Source: Flavobacterium cupreum
GTDB lineage: Bacteria; Bacteroidota; Bacteroidia; Flavobacteriales; Flavobacteriaceae
DNA length: 64,000 nt
Direction of reading: 5' to 3'
NCBI RefSeq assembly: GCF_003996965.1
Contig: NZ_QWDM01000003.1
Location: forward strand, 372,001 to 436,000
Positions within the stretch are counted from its first letter, which is position 1. Every line of letters begins with the position of its first letter. Below the pieces are notes generated by a model. That model was not told the DNA's origin, made no database searches, and was given only the letters and a program-made list of their open reading frames with translations. The position numbers were made by a program, and so were the translations under genes. Shown piece after piece: positions 17,239 to 26,395 of this stretch.

Positions 17239-17862
17239 TTACCTATCGGCTATATTTTTTCTTTGTAAATCCAATTTATTAATAGCTTCTTCTAGTATTT
17301 TGGTTTCAGTCTTATCAAGAATTGCTTGTTCATATTCCTGACTAAGATTTGTAACAATAGAATTGTTCTTTGATTCATATAGATATCGAATTCCATCTTT
17401 TTTATTTTCGCCGGCTTTGCTGAGTATGGATTCAATTGCTAATTGCGAAAGTTTCTCAGCAGTTACTTTTCCGTCAATATTTTTCCCAATTGATGTATAA
17501 ATAACTGTTTCAACATTTTCGAAATCTCTAATATACTTCACTACAACTTGGTTATTTGTTGGAGTTATAACTTCTACATATTTTTTATCATCAAAATTAT
17601 GTCTTTCTCTCCTCCATAATATTGATTTTGCATGAGATAAATCGGTAGAATTCTCTAAAACTAGAATAACAGCTTTAACTTCATTTCCTGTCTCAAAAGG
17701 AATTAATGTTGGTGCACCACTCCTAGAGCTACTAGTGCGTGCAAATTCAACTTTGAATGGAGTTTTACAATTTATTCTATCGATAATTATAGGCTCGATT
17801 TCTTTTCCAGGATTGTCAATTAGAGAACCATATGCTAAAATTCCAATTTTATATTTAGTCAT
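17239..17862 (-). CDS. Gamma-glutamylcyclotransferase-like protein
   Basis: A 207-aa protein with an N-terminal LAYGSLIDNPG, which resembles the YGSL motif of the gamma-glutamylcyclotransferase/AIG2-like fold, and a short Arg/Ser-rich strand (FARTSSSRSGAPTL). No other family motif is obvious and the substrate is unknown. It is the last gene of a minus-strand cargo block that faces topB, with 119 bases between the two stops. It may be accessory cargo rather than part of transfer. Confidence 0.55.
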   Translation of the reverse strand: MTKYKIGILAYGSLIDNPGKEIEPIIIDRINCKTPFKVEFARTSSSRSGAPTLIPFETGNEVKAVILVLENSTDLSHAKSILWRRERHNFDDKKYVEVITPTNNQVVVKYIRDFENVETVIYTSIGKNIDGKVTAEKLSQLAIESILSKAGENKKDGIRYLYESKNNSIVTNLSQEYEQAILDKTETKILEEAINKLDLQRKNIADR

Positions 17863-17920
17863 AGTTTTGCGATTTAATGAGTAAGATTAATTGGTCTAAG
17901 ATAATAGCTATAGCTTAATT

Positions 17921-18148
17921 CTAATCATGATTAAATTCCCAATCATCCCCGTAAGTTTCATTATCATCAAAATCATCGTCATTACCGCTATTATTAGTTG
18001 GTGGAACATAACTATAATCGTCATCATCATCGAAATTAGTATTAGAATTATTTTCTTGACGAGACTTATCGTAAGCAGAATTATTTGGATTTAATTGATT
18101 AGAGCGATTATCCTTATTAGCTTTATTTGGATCGGAATTATTATTCAT
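17921..18148 (-). CDS. Low-complexity Asn/Asp-rich small protein
   Basis: A 75-aa acidic protein made largely of Asn, Asp and Ser (NNSGNDDDFDDNETYGDDWE). It has no hydrophobic segment and is probably disordered. It lies between the glutamylcyclotransferase-like gene and the HTH-glycine-zipper gene on the same strand. I do not recognise it. It could act as a partner or inhibitor of a basic protein, but nothing in the sequence proves this. The 217 bases upstream (18149-18365) show no gene. Confidence 0.5.
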   Translation of the reverse strand: MNNNSDPNKANKDNRSNQLNPNNSAYDKSRQENNSNTNFDDDDDYSYVPPTNNSGNDDDFDDNETYGDDWEFNHD

Positions 18149-18365
18149 TTTTTTAGTTTTGATATTAACAATATTAATAAAAAAAGAAATATGATGAATA
18201 GTTTTTTATCTGAATATTGAGACTATAGCTTAACTGCTAAAACCTTAATCTTGCGAATCACTGTTATTGCTAGTATATTTATTTAGTTATTTCCCAGTGA
18301 TCATCAATAACGATGTTTTTTTGCTTATAATTTCCAGTAAGATTTTTTACTCCTTTTATTAACCC

Positions 18366-18803
18366 CTAACCAGCAATTCCAGTTAAGATTGGAACTGCAG
18401 CTACAACTACGATTCCTGTTGCAGCACCAGCGCCAACAAAGCCACCAATAGCGGCTAGCCCAGACATTATTCCTGCACCAGATAAACCAGCAGTTCCTAA
18501 CCCGCCAACTACAGCTGTAATACTTCCGAATCCAATTCCAGCTCCACTTACAGTTCCAAGTCTTTCAGAAAACTTTTCTTTTTCAGCATTACTTAATTTA
18601 GAATATTTGACAAAACCTAAAGTAATTAATAGTCCAGTTTGTTTTATCATTTCATTAGTCGGAGTAGTTTGATTGTTTAATAATCTTTCCAAAGTTGAAA
18701 TCGAGCAATTTATTGCTTTTGAAACTTTTCGAACCTCTAATTTATTTTGACTTAAAAATGATTTTAAAACTTGACTGTAGTTATCAGGGGTAATTCTTTC
18801 CAT
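18366..18803 (-). CDS. HTH protein with a glycine-zipper hydrophobic tail
   Basis: A 145-aa protein. Residues about 20-50 form a HTH-like segment (VRKVSKAINCSISTLERLLN). Residues about 88-145 are almost only Gly, Ala, Val, Ile and Ser with GxxxG spacing (GLGTAGLSGAGIMSGLAAIG), like glycine-zipper membrane-inserting segments. It starts 60 bases after the stop of the nuclease-like gene, so both are probably one operon. It could be a membrane effector tethered to a DNA-binding or sensing domain. That role is inference. Confidence 0.65.
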   Translation of the reverse strand: MERITPDNYSQVLKSFLSQNKLEVRKVSKAINCSISTLERLLNNQTTPTNEMIKQTGLLITLGFVKYSKLSNAEKEKFSERLGTVSGAGIGFGSITAVVGGLGTAGLSGAGIMSGLAAIGGFVGAGAATGIVVVAAVPILTGIAG

Positions 18804-18863
18804 TTATTTGTTATTTAACTTTATGAGTAATCCATCTATTTTGAATCCAAGAATACATTGCTT

Positions 18864-19625
18864 TTATTCATAAAATTCTCTTTTTAAATCTTCGGGTTCT
18901 ATACATAAAGAATGACAGTTTTCTCTTTTAGAGTCATCATACATTAGAATCAATTGAAACTTTACATTGATTTTTTTTGCTAAAAGTATTATATAATCAT
19001 AGGATTCTTTTTTTAAGCTTCTCGGAGTAAGATCAAATTCTTTATTTCTAGTGATAAATTCATTTGCTAGTTTTTTTGACAAAAATAACATAATTACTTT
19101 TGGAGTCTTTTCAAAGCTTACAATATGATAAGTTCCAGTTAATTCTCCATTATTATGCTCCATAAGTACATAAAATGGTTCTCCAATAATATGCTCGTTT
19201 GGTAAAAATATCTGCTTTAAACGACTTCCAACCAGATTGAAAAAATTTGGAAGATCATCTGTAGTCATAAGAATTATATCGTGTTCCGATGCATAACTTT
19301 TTGCTCCAGATTGAAAGCCACTATTAGATATAAATACACCAGTTATGTTTTGTGATTTTGAAATTTTAGCATGAAAATCTCTTATTTGGTTTATTGCTAT
19401 CGGTGAGGAATGTTTTTTGCATTCAATTGCCACTCTATGGCGGACTCTCGCTTTTACAAATTCATATAAAATGTCAATCTCATCCGTGTAACCATTCCTC
19501 AGAAGCTTTACATTTCTTGAAATTACAACTGGTTCTTCATCCGTGTTTGTTTCTAATATCAGAAGTAGCCTATATACTTTTTCAATATAGTCTTCAAAAT
19601 CCTTACCTTTTTTATAGTTTTCCAC
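18864..19625 (-). CDS. Mrr-like restriction endonuclease domain protein
   Basis: A 253-aa protein. The N-terminal 130 residues fit a PD-(D/E)xK nuclease of the Mrr type: an acidic Asp in NGYTDEIDILYEF, the core strand RHRVAIECKKHSSP (ExK), then IAINQIRDFHAKI and the TGVFISNSGFQSGAKSYA segment typical of Mrr_cat. The C-terminal half is unassigned. Such proteins cut modified or foreign DNA. No methyltransferase is adjacent, so it is more likely a type IV-like or abortive-infection nuclease. It pairs with the HTH-glycine-zipper gene 60 bases downstream. Confidence 0.75.
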   Translation of the reverse strand: MENYKKGKDFEDYIEKVYRLLLILETNTDEEPVVISRNVKLLRNGYTDEIDILYEFVKARVRHRVAIECKKHSSPIAINQIRDFHAKISKSQNITGVFISNSGFQSGAKSYASEHDIILMTTDDLPNFFNLVGSRLKQIFLPNEHIIGEPFYVLMEHNNGELTGTYHIVSFEKTPKVIMLFLSKKLANEFITRNKEFDLTPRSLKKESYDYIILLAKKINVKFQLILMYDDSKRENCHSLCIEPEDLKREFYE

Positions 19626-19812
19626 TCCAATTTTAAATATTTGTCGTTCTCTTTTAGCTGGTGATTTTTTAGGAAATAACCAAAATATAAGAGCTTATTG
19701 AATTATAGGTACGACTATTCATCAACATTTTATATTACATTTTTTAACATAACGAAACTTGTTGAAATAGTGGCCATTTAATAATTATTTATAAGTCACA
19801 GTCTATTTCTAA

Positions 19813-20481
19813 TTATTTTCCTTTCTTACTTTTCTTTTTAATTTCTTTCATCACATCAATTTTAACCCATTTGTTATCTTTTTCAGAAAACTTCACAAAA
19901 TCCGGAATTTGATAAGTAGTCTTGATCTTTTGATCTTTTAGGAAATCAAGTACTTTGTCTAATGAGTGTTCAATAACTTCGTCACTTAGATTTCCTTTTA
20001 GTTCAAAACTGAAACTTGTGTTTTCATCTAAATTAACTTTTAAACCAAATGTTATGTCTTTCTCTTCAACAGATGCAGAAGTCACTTTACTGATTTTCTT
20101 TCTCTTAATTTTATCTCTAGCGAAAAATATAGTTTCTTTAATAATATCCCAAGCTGCATTTGTCGCTAAACCTTTTAAAAGTTCAATAATTAAAGGTTGA
20201 TTTATTACTAAAAATGTAATTAAAGTATAGCTTTCAATATTATTTTGCGCAATCCCACTATAATTATATGAACTCAATTCAAGTTCCGCTTTTTTTAGTA
20301 TTTGATTTATATCTTCAATCTCTTCATTTTCAAAGACTCCTAGATATTGTAAATGGATAACATTATCGCCGGTTTTAATACTTTTTCTTCTTTCTGCAAC
20401 AAGATTTTCCTGTTGCTTGAAAGTATCACTTGAAATTATCTTTTTCAGTAGTTCGCTTGATTTCTTTCTATTTTCGTTCAT
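19813..20481 (-). CDS. Unknown cargo protein with a central hydrophobic helix
   Basis: A 222-aa protein. The N-terminal half is charged and helical. Near residues 105-130 there is a hydrophobic stretch (TLITFLVINQPLIIELLKGL), followed by a basic segment (ARDKIKRKKI), a beta-like domain and a Lys-rich C-terminus (KEIKKKSKKGK). I do not recognise the family. It lies 187 bases upstream of the nuclease gene on the same strand, in a block of orphan cargo genes. Confidence 0.6.
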   Translation of the reverse strand: MNENRKKSSELLKKIISSDTFKQQENLVAERRKSIKTGDNVIHLQYLGVFENEEIEDINQILKKAELELSSYNYSGIAQNNIESYTLITFLVINQPLIIELLKGLATNAAWDIIKETIFFARDKIKRKKISKVTSASVEEKDITFGLKVNLDENTSFSFELKGNLSDEVIEHSLDKVLDFLKDQKIKTTYQIPDFVKFSEKDNKWVKIDVMKEIKKKSKKGK

Positions 20482-20653
20482 ATTTTCTTCAATTGATTTA
20501 ATTTTTGCTGCTTAACACTTATAATCTAAATAGTAGAGACATTGTTGACTATTTATTTCTACCTCCAAATTTATATTTCATATCATTATTTTTTATTGAA
20601 TATTATAAAAATACAAAACAATTATAATTATCTATTACGGTTTTCCGTATAAT

Positions 20654-20682
20654 AAAAAAAGATGCTCTTTCAAGCATCTTTA
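20654..20682 (-). terminator. Rho-independent terminator after the 79-aa gene
   Basis: On the minus strand AAGATGCT and AGCATCTT (20673-20680 and 20659-20666) form a stem followed by a T-run. It ends the transcript of the 79-aa gene 14 bases after its stop. Confidence 0.8.
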
Positions 20683-20695
20683 TATTTTTTAGAAA

Positions 20696-20935
20696 TTATT
20701 TCATTTTTACAAAGCTATTCGCAACCTCTTGAATTTGCTCGTCTGTCAACTTTCCAGTTGCATTAAAATCTTGAACTTTTTCGAATGATATATTCAATCC
20801 ACCATTTCTAACCCGCACCCGATAATATCCGAAACTTAAATAATGCTCAATGTAATATCCGATTTCTGAATTCTTGATTCTAGCAAGGTTTGTTATAGCT
20901 TGAACTGCACTAGTATCTTTAGTTGTTTTTTGCAT
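20696..20935 (-). CDS. Small unknown protein, 79 aa
   Basis: A 79-aa protein (YIEHYLSFGYYRVRVRNGGL, KLTDEQIQEVANSFVKMK) with no recognised family. It follows the XRE-like regulator after 87 bases on the same strand and is closed by a strong terminator. The two therefore look like a small regulatory operon, perhaps a toxin-antitoxin-like or immunity-type pair, but no toxin motif is visible. Confidence 0.55.
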   Translation of the reverse strand: MQKTTKDTSAVQAITNLARIKNSEIGYYIEHYLSFGYYRVRVRNGGLNISFEKVQDFNATGKLTDEQIQEVANSFVKMK

Positions 20936-21022
20936 AGCTTAAATTTATGATGTTAAAATTATTCGAAGAATAAAGATGCTGACCAGCGTCTTATTTTATG
21001 AATATATTTTTTTAAGTCGAAA

Positions 21023-21337
21023 TCAAGGCAACTCTTTTTGTTTCTGTTCATTTCCTAATGCCCCATCTAGATTCGCATAATAACTATCAAAATCAAACAT
21101 TATATCAAATAACTCTTTTGGATGTATTCGCATTCCAGTTGCTATTTCAATAAAAGTACTTAATCTGCAATCTATCTTATTATTTGCTGCATTGCTAATT
21201 TTAGCCTGACTCGTATTGCATTTTCCAGCTATTTCGGCATATGAGGTAACTCCTTTTATCTCCTTTATTTTTGCAGCTACTAATTCCTTAATTCTTTCAG
21301 TTTGAAACTCTTCCATAATTGCACTTTTATTCTGCAA
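21023..21337 (-). CDS. XRE-like helix-turn-helix regulator
   Basis: A 104-aa protein with a HTH at about residues 25-60 (TSYAEIAGKCNTSQAKISNA) of the Cro/CI type, followed by STFIEIATGMRIHPKELFDI. It probably represses its own operon and the 79-aa gene. Start choice: the listed ATG gives MQNKSAIMEEF; the second Met (residue 8) is equally possible. Confidence 0.75.
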   Translation of the reverse strand: MQNKSAIMEEFQTERIKELVAAKIKEIKGVTSYAEIAGKCNTSQAKISNAANNKIDCRLSTFIEIATGMRIHPKELFDIMFDFDSYYANLDGALGNEQKQKELP

Positions 21338-21474
21338 TTTGTATTTTATAATGAATTATTTCATTACCGAAATCGGTAATTTAAAATATTTTCTTATATT
21401 TGTCATTACATTAAATATGAAAATGTAATTTTGCGATTCTTCAAAACAATATTGAAGCATTCGCTTTGAATCTC

Positions 21475-21584
21475 GTATAGGAAAACTGGCGTTTTTAAAT
21501 ACCACGAGAAGATAAGTAAGATGCTCACGCTTATGGCGTGGGCTCACTTATTTGTGGTAAAGGTACCGCCAGTACCTCCTATAC
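21475..21584. other. 110-base nested hairpin, candidate structured RNA or mobile-element end
   Basis: Five nested complementary segments lie in perfect order: GTATAGG/CCTATAC (21475-21481, 21578-21584), ACTGGCG/CGCCAGT (21485-21491, 21567-21573), TACCAC/GTGGTA (21500-21505, 21554-21559), ATAAGT/ACTTAT (21512-21517, 21546-21551) and CACGC/GCGTG (21526-21530, 21536-21540). The loop is TTATG. On the plus strand a T-run follows at about 21607-21613. It lies in a 588-base gap between the cargo regulator and the SusC gene. It could be a small RNA, a REP/IS200-type DNA hairpin, or a recombination site. Confidence 0.65.
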
Positions 21585-21845
21585 AATATAAGCTGAGTTC
21601 CGCGCCTTTTTTTAGGTCTTAATTTTTCTCTGCTTTATTCTTAGCAATCTTCTTTATTTCATTAGTGTTGCATAAATTTTTTTGTCTAACAATTAATCAT
21701 TTGCCTGCCTATGAAATAACCTTTGTGATATTTACTGCCTGTACTGTTTAAATTTATTTGAATTAGTAAAACAGTATGGGCTTTTTAAATCTCATGCTAC
21801 TTTCTCATTTTCAACAAGGTTTCCTGTTGAAACTAAACAAAAAAA

Positions 21846-21882
21846 GGCCCTCTATCCACTGTTGACGCACGAATAGAGAGCC
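21846..21882 (+). promoter_or_regulatory. Leader hairpin ahead of the SusC gene
   Basis: GGCCCTCTAT (21846-21855) and ATAGAGAGCC (21873-21882) pair with one mismatch. The structure sits 44 bases before the SusC start and is preceded by an A-run. It could be a 5' leader stabiliser or a regulatory stem in the susCD mRNA. Confidence 0.45.
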
Positions 21883-21925
21883 GGAGAATAAATAAAACAT
21901 TGTTTCACTTAACTAATCCAAAATT

Positions 21926-24900
21926 ATGAAAATTTTTTCATTTTACAAGGGTCGGATACTTCCTTGGTACACGTTTGTTTCAGTAATTTACCTGTGCTGC
22001 TATACCACAAGAGCCAATCCAACACTACTAAAATTGCCTAACCAGCAGCAACAAATTACAGGAACCATTACAGATGGTGTGATACCTTTGGCAGGAGTTA
22101 CCATAAAAGTAAAGGGAACTACAACAAGTGTAGTTTCTGATTTCGATGGTAAATACGCTATCACCGCAAATACTACTGATATTCTTATCTTTTCCTATCT
22201 CGGATATAAAACCCTTGACATTTCCATTGGTAACCGCAAGATTATCGATGTAAAAATGCTTGATAACACTACTTCATTACAGGAAGTGACTGTAAATGCG
22301 GGCTATTATTCTGTTAAAAATAGTGAACGGACTGGAAGCATAGCCAAAATCACTTCCAAGGATATAGAAAAACAACCAGTAACAAATATACTTGCTACCA
22401 TGCAGGGTCGTATGGCCGGGGTTGAGATAATTCAGGATGGAGGTACTGCAGGAGGGGCTTTCCAAATAAAAATAAGAGGACAAAACAGCCTGCGTACAGA
22501 TGGAAACAGTCCACTTTATATTATTGATGGTGTTCCTTATTCCTCGGAGACAATAGGCTCCACTGAGACCTCTACAATAACTGCCAGCCAGACAAGCCCT
22601 CTTAACAGTATTAATCCAGCTGATATTGAAAGTATTGAAGTGCTTAAAGATGCTGATGCCACGGCAATATATGGCTCCCGAGGTGCAAATGGCGTAGTAC
22701 TTATTACCACTAAGAAAGGAAAAGCCGGGAAAACAACAGTCACGATTACAGCTTCGTCAGGTATCGGTAAAGTAACAAAAATGCTTGACCTGATGAACAC
22801 CACACAATATCTGGAAATGCGGCGACAAGCTTTTGTGAACGATGGAATTACAGTTTATCCAAATTCCGCATATGACATCAACGGAGCATGGGATCAAAAT
22901 CGATATACTGACTGGCAGAAAGAACTTATTGGCGGTACAGCACAAATTAACAACACCCAATTAGGAATCGCAGGAGGTTCCAGTTCAACCCAATATCTTT
23001 TAAGCGGAAACTACCGAACAGAAACCACAGTGTTTCCGGGAAATTTTGGATATAACAAAGGGGCTGTTCATTTCAGTATGAACCATGTATCTGATGATAA
23101 AAAATTTAAATTAACATTTTCTGGAGGTTACACCTCTCAAAAAAATAACCAGCCCTCCACTGACCTAACTGGTATATCACGATCATTAGCGCCCAATGCC
23201 CCTGCTTTATATGATATTGATGGAAATTTAAACTGGGAAAACAATACATTCGAAAATCCTCTGGCTTCGCTGATTAGTAAAGGAGTAATAAAAACCAATG
23301 ATCTTTTGGCCAATGCAGTGCTCAGTTATGAGATTATTCCCGGTTTGGAATTCAAGACAAATTTGGGTTTTACCGATCTTAAGAATAATGAAGTGCGTAC
23401 GATGCCTTCCACAATGTACAATCCTGCTTATGGGATAGGTAGTAGTGAATCAATATTACTCACTAATACAACGCTAAGACAATCCTGGATAATTGAACCG
23501 CAACTGCGTTGGAACCGAACATTTACCAATGGAAAAATGGATATTCTGATTGGCGCTACTGCACAACAGCAAAAGAACAACCGTCTGTATCAAATGGGAT
23601 ATGGATTTGCAAGCAACAGCCTGATAAATGACCTTTCTTCGGCAAATTCTGTTTTTACATTTACCAGTGATGAGACTGTCTATCGGTATCAGGCTTTTTT
23701 CGGAAGGATCAATTACAATTGGCAAAAACGGTTTATTGTGAATTTAACCGGACGACGCGATGGATCAAGTCGTTTTGGTCCGGGTAAACAGTTTGCTGTT
23801 TTTGGGGCTGTTGGAGCAGCATGGTTATTTTCTAACGAAAAATTCTTAAAAGAGAATAATAGCATCCTGAGTTTTGGAAAACTGCGTACAAGCTACGGAA
23901 CAACAGGAAATGATCAAATCGGTGACTATCAATTTTTAAATACCTACACATCCGCAGGAACGCCTTATCAGGGAACCATCGGATTAAATCCAGTAAGACT
24001 GTTTAATCCTGATTTTGGCTGGGAAATCAATAAAAAGTTTGAAGCAGCTCTTGAAACCGGTTTTTTTCAAGACCGTGTTTTTCTAACTACGGCATGGTAC
24101 CTCAATAGATCCTCAAATCAGCTTGTTGGTATACCATTGCCGGGAACCACGGGCTTTTCATCCGTAAATGCAAATTTGGATGCTACTGTAGAAAATACAG
24201 GAATAGAATTGACGCTAAGAACGTTGAATATTGACCATAAAAATTTTGATTGGACATCAAATTTTAACATCTCAGCATCAAAAAATAAATTGATATCATT
24301 TCCCGGATTGGAGGCTTCCACCTATGCTAATAATTATGTTATTGGAAGTTCCTTAAACATTACAAAAGTATTTCACTATACCGGACTCAACACACAGACA
24401 GGTATTTATGAATTTGAAGACGTAAATGGAGATGGTCTTATTACAGCAGACAAGGACAGAAAGACAGTCGCTGATTTAACCCCACAGTATTTTGGCGGGA
24501 TACAAAATCAATTTCGGTTTAAGAATTTACAGTTAGACTTTCTTTTTCAATTTGTCAAACAGAAAAACTACGATTATATCGCTAATGTACCAGCGGGGGC
24601 TTTTTACAATCAAACGGCAGCTATGACAAATTCATGGCAGCAGTCAGGTGATAACACTCCTTATCAACAGAGCACAACAGGCACAAATGGAGAGGCAGTA
24701 ACATCATTTTACAATTACAGGTCAAGTGATGCTGCTATTGTTGACGGATCTTATATACGCTTGAAAAACATTTCCCTCAGCTATGATTTACCATTAAAGA
24801 TGGATAAAAACTTAAAATGCAGACTTTTTTTTCAAGGACAAAACCTTATGACATTTACTTCTTATAAAGGCGGTGATCCCGAGTTTAAATACGCTGGGTA

Positions 24901-24949
24901 TTTACCACCATTAAAAATGTATACCGTTGGTGTCCAATTGACTTTCTAA
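21926..24949 (+). CDS. SusC/RagA-family TonB-dependent outer-membrane transporter
   Basis: A 1007-aa outer-membrane protein. After a signal sequence there is a CarboxypepD_reg-like domain at about residues 40-115 (ITGTITDGVIPLAGVTIKVK). The SusC plug follows (LYIIDGVPYSSE, LKDADATAIYGSRGANGVVL), then a long beta-barrel that ends in an aromatic residue (TVGVQLTF). It imports an oligomeric ligand with energy from TonB. It is followed after 16 bases by susD and then a peptidase gene, so the likely cargo is a peptide rather than a glycan. No glycoside hydrolase is nearby. Confidence 0.95.
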   Translation: MKIFSFYKGRILPWYTFVSVIYLCCYTTRANPTLLKLPNQQQQITGTITDGVIPLAGVTIKVKGTTTSVVSDFDGKYAITANTTDILIFSYLGYKTLDISIGNRKIIDVKMLDNTTSLQEVTVNAGYYSVKNSERTGSIAKITSKDIEKQPVTNILATMQGRMAGVEIIQDGGTAGGAFQIKIRGQNSLRTDGNSPLYIIDGVPYSSETIGSTETSTITASQTSPLNSINPADIESIEVLKDADATAIYGSRGANGVVLITTKKGKAGKTTVTITASSGIGKVTKMLDLMNTTQYLEMRRQAFVNDGITVYPNSAYDINGAWDQNRYTDWQKELIGGTAQINNTQLGIAGGSSSTQYLLSGNYRTETTVFPGNFGYNKGAVHFSMNHVSDDKKFKLTFSGGYTSQKNNQPSTDLTGISRSLAPNAPALYDIDGNLNWENNTFENPLASLISKGVIKTNDLLANAVLSYEIIPGLEFKTNLGFTDLKNNEVRTMPSTMYNPAYGIGSSESILLTNTTLRQSWIIEPQLRWNRTFTNGKMDILIGATAQQQKNNRLYQMGYGFASNSLINDLSSANSVFTFTSDETVYRYQAFFGRINYNWQKRFIVNLTGRRDGSSRFGPGKQFAVFGAVGAAWLFSNEKFLKENNSILSFGKLRTSYGTTGNDQIGDYQFLNTYTSAGTPYQGTIGLNPVRLFNPDFGWEINKKFEAALETGFFQDRVFLTTAWYLNRSSNQLVGIPLPGTTGFSSVNANLDATVENTGIELTLRTLNIDHKNFDWTSNFNISASKNKLISFPGLEASTYANNYVIGSSLNITKVFHYTGLNTQTGIYEFEDVNGDGLITADKDRKTVADLTPQYFGGIQNQFRFKNLQLDFLFQFVKQKNYDYIANVPAGAFYNQTAAMTNSWQQSGDNTPYQQSTTGTNGEAVTSFYNYRSSDAAIVDGSYIRLKNISLSYDLPLKMDKNLKCRLFFQGQNLMTFTSYKGGDPEFKYAGYLPPLKMYTVGVQLTF

Positions 24950-24965
24950 CATAATACTTCTAAAA

Positions 24966-26384
24966 ATGAAAACTATATATAAAACCTTTCGGTCTTTTTT
25001 AAATGAAAACCGGATAAGAATTAACACTTTTCCAATTTTGGTTTTGGGAGTTGTAATTACGTTGTTAATTTCGTGCGATAATTTTGTAGAAGTTGATCTT
25101 CCGGGTTCACAGCTTAATGGTGAAACAGTTTTTGAGGATGCGACTACTGCAAATGCTGCGATGGCTGGTGTGTATACGAAACTACGTGATACAGGATTAT
25201 TGACCGGCCGCTCTACGGGTTTATCCTGTAGATTAGGATTGTATAGCGATGAGTTGGATTATTATCAGGCTAATGATCCCAATTACTTCTATACAAATTC
25301 GCTTTTTTCCGCCGAATCCGGAATACAGGATTTATGGAACCAAAGCTATAATGTGATTTATAGTTCAAATGCAGTAATTGAAGGCGTTTCAGCCTCAAAA
25401 TCACTGTCTCAAAATGATAAGAATCATCTTAAAGGAGAGGCACTTTTTGTCCGAACGCTTATTCATTTTTATCTGCTCAATCTGTACGGTGAGATTCCTT
25501 ATGTAAAAACAACAGATTATGTCCAAAACAGTAAGGTACATAAAATGCCAGTCTCTGAAGTGTATAATCAAATAGTAAATGATTTATCGGAAGCGGTTTT
25601 ATTATTGCCTGAAGATTATATATCCTCAGAACGGGTTCGACCCAACAAAGCAGCAACTCATGCCTTGTTAGCCCGCGTGTATCTGTTTATGGGATTATGG
25701 GCAGAAGCTGCCAATAGCGCTTCAGCTGTTTTAAATAATCCCCTTTACACTTGGGAACCTGATTTAGACAAAATATTCCTTAAAGGATCCACAACAACTA
25801 TTTGGCAGTTTATACCTGATAGTAATACGGCGAATTCTGCTGAAGGCAATCTGTTTATTTTTAATTCAGGCCCGCCTGCGAGCGTGGCATTAAATAATAA
25901 TCTGATGAGCTCATTTGAGAGCAATGATCAGAGAAAAACGCATTGGACCAGAGCAATTACTGACGGAAATTTAACATGGTATCATGCCTATAAGTACAAG
26001 CTAGATTCAGGTGCAGGAATTTCCAGCGAATATTCGGTTGTTTTTCGTCTTGCAGAGCAGTATCTCATTCGTGCAGAGGCACGAGCTAGACAAGGTGACC
26101 TTATTGGGGCAAAAGAAGACCTGAATAAAATACGCAATACCGCAGGACTAAACGATACAAACGCTCTTACTTCAGCAGAAATTACAACAGCAGTACTTAA
26201 TGAGCGCCGTTTCGAATTCTTTACCGAATTTGGGCACCGCTTTTTTGATTTAAAAAGGACAGGCATTCTGGACACCACATTAGCTTCAAAACCCGGATGG
26301 TCACATGACGATGCCCTTTGGCCACTGCCTGCACAAGAGCTGCAGGCAAATCCAAATTTGAACCCGCAAAATTCCGGTTATTAA
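24966..26384 (+). CDS. SusD/RagB-family surface lipoprotein
   Basis: A 472-aa lipoprotein with a lipobox ending LLISC. SusD signatures include DLPGSQLNGETVFEDATTAN near the N-terminus, helical TPR-like segments (AATHALLARVYLFMGLWAEA) and the C-terminal NERRFEFFTEFGHRFFDLKR motif. It forms the lid that captures ligand for the SusC partner upstream. The gene ends 11 bases before the peptidase start. Confidence 0.95.
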   Translation: MKTIYKTFRSFLNENRIRINTFPILVLGVVITLLISCDNFVEVDLPGSQLNGETVFEDATTANAAMAGVYTKLRDTGLLTGRSTGLSCRLGLYSDELDYYQANDPNYFYTNSLFSAESGIQDLWNQSYNVIYSSNAVIEGVSASKSLSQNDKNHLKGEALFVRTLIHFYLLNLYGEIPYVKTTDYVQNSKVHKMPVSEVYNQIVNDLSEAVLLLPEDYISSERVRPNKAATHALLARVYLFMGLWAEAANSASAVLNNPLYTWEPDLDKIFLKGSTTTIWQFIPDSNTANSAEGNLFIFNSGPPASVALNNNLMSSFESNDQRKTHWTRAITDGNLTWYHAYKYKLDSGAGISSEYSVVFRLAEQYLIRAEARARQGDLIGAKEDLNKIRNTAGLNDTNALTSAEITTAVLNERRFEFFTEFGHRFFDLKRTGILDTTLASKPGWSHDDALWPLPAQELQANPNLNPQNSGY

Positions 26385-26395
26385 TTCAATCTGAA

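Noticed and set aside
21356..21547. 63-aa open frame on the minus strand over the nested hairpin
   Set aside because: It spans half of the hairpin and has no sensible composition. The paired structure explains the sequence better.
21475..21584. Retron msr/msd RNA as the meaning of the nested hairpin
   Set aside because: No reverse transcriptase gene is visible anywhere nearby, and the structure is one long hairpin rather than the two-part retron RNA.
26318..26395. Upstream start for the S9 peptidase
   Set aside because: It would overlap susD by 67 bases and put a non-signal sequence ahead of the clear signal peptide; the ATG at 26396 fits better.
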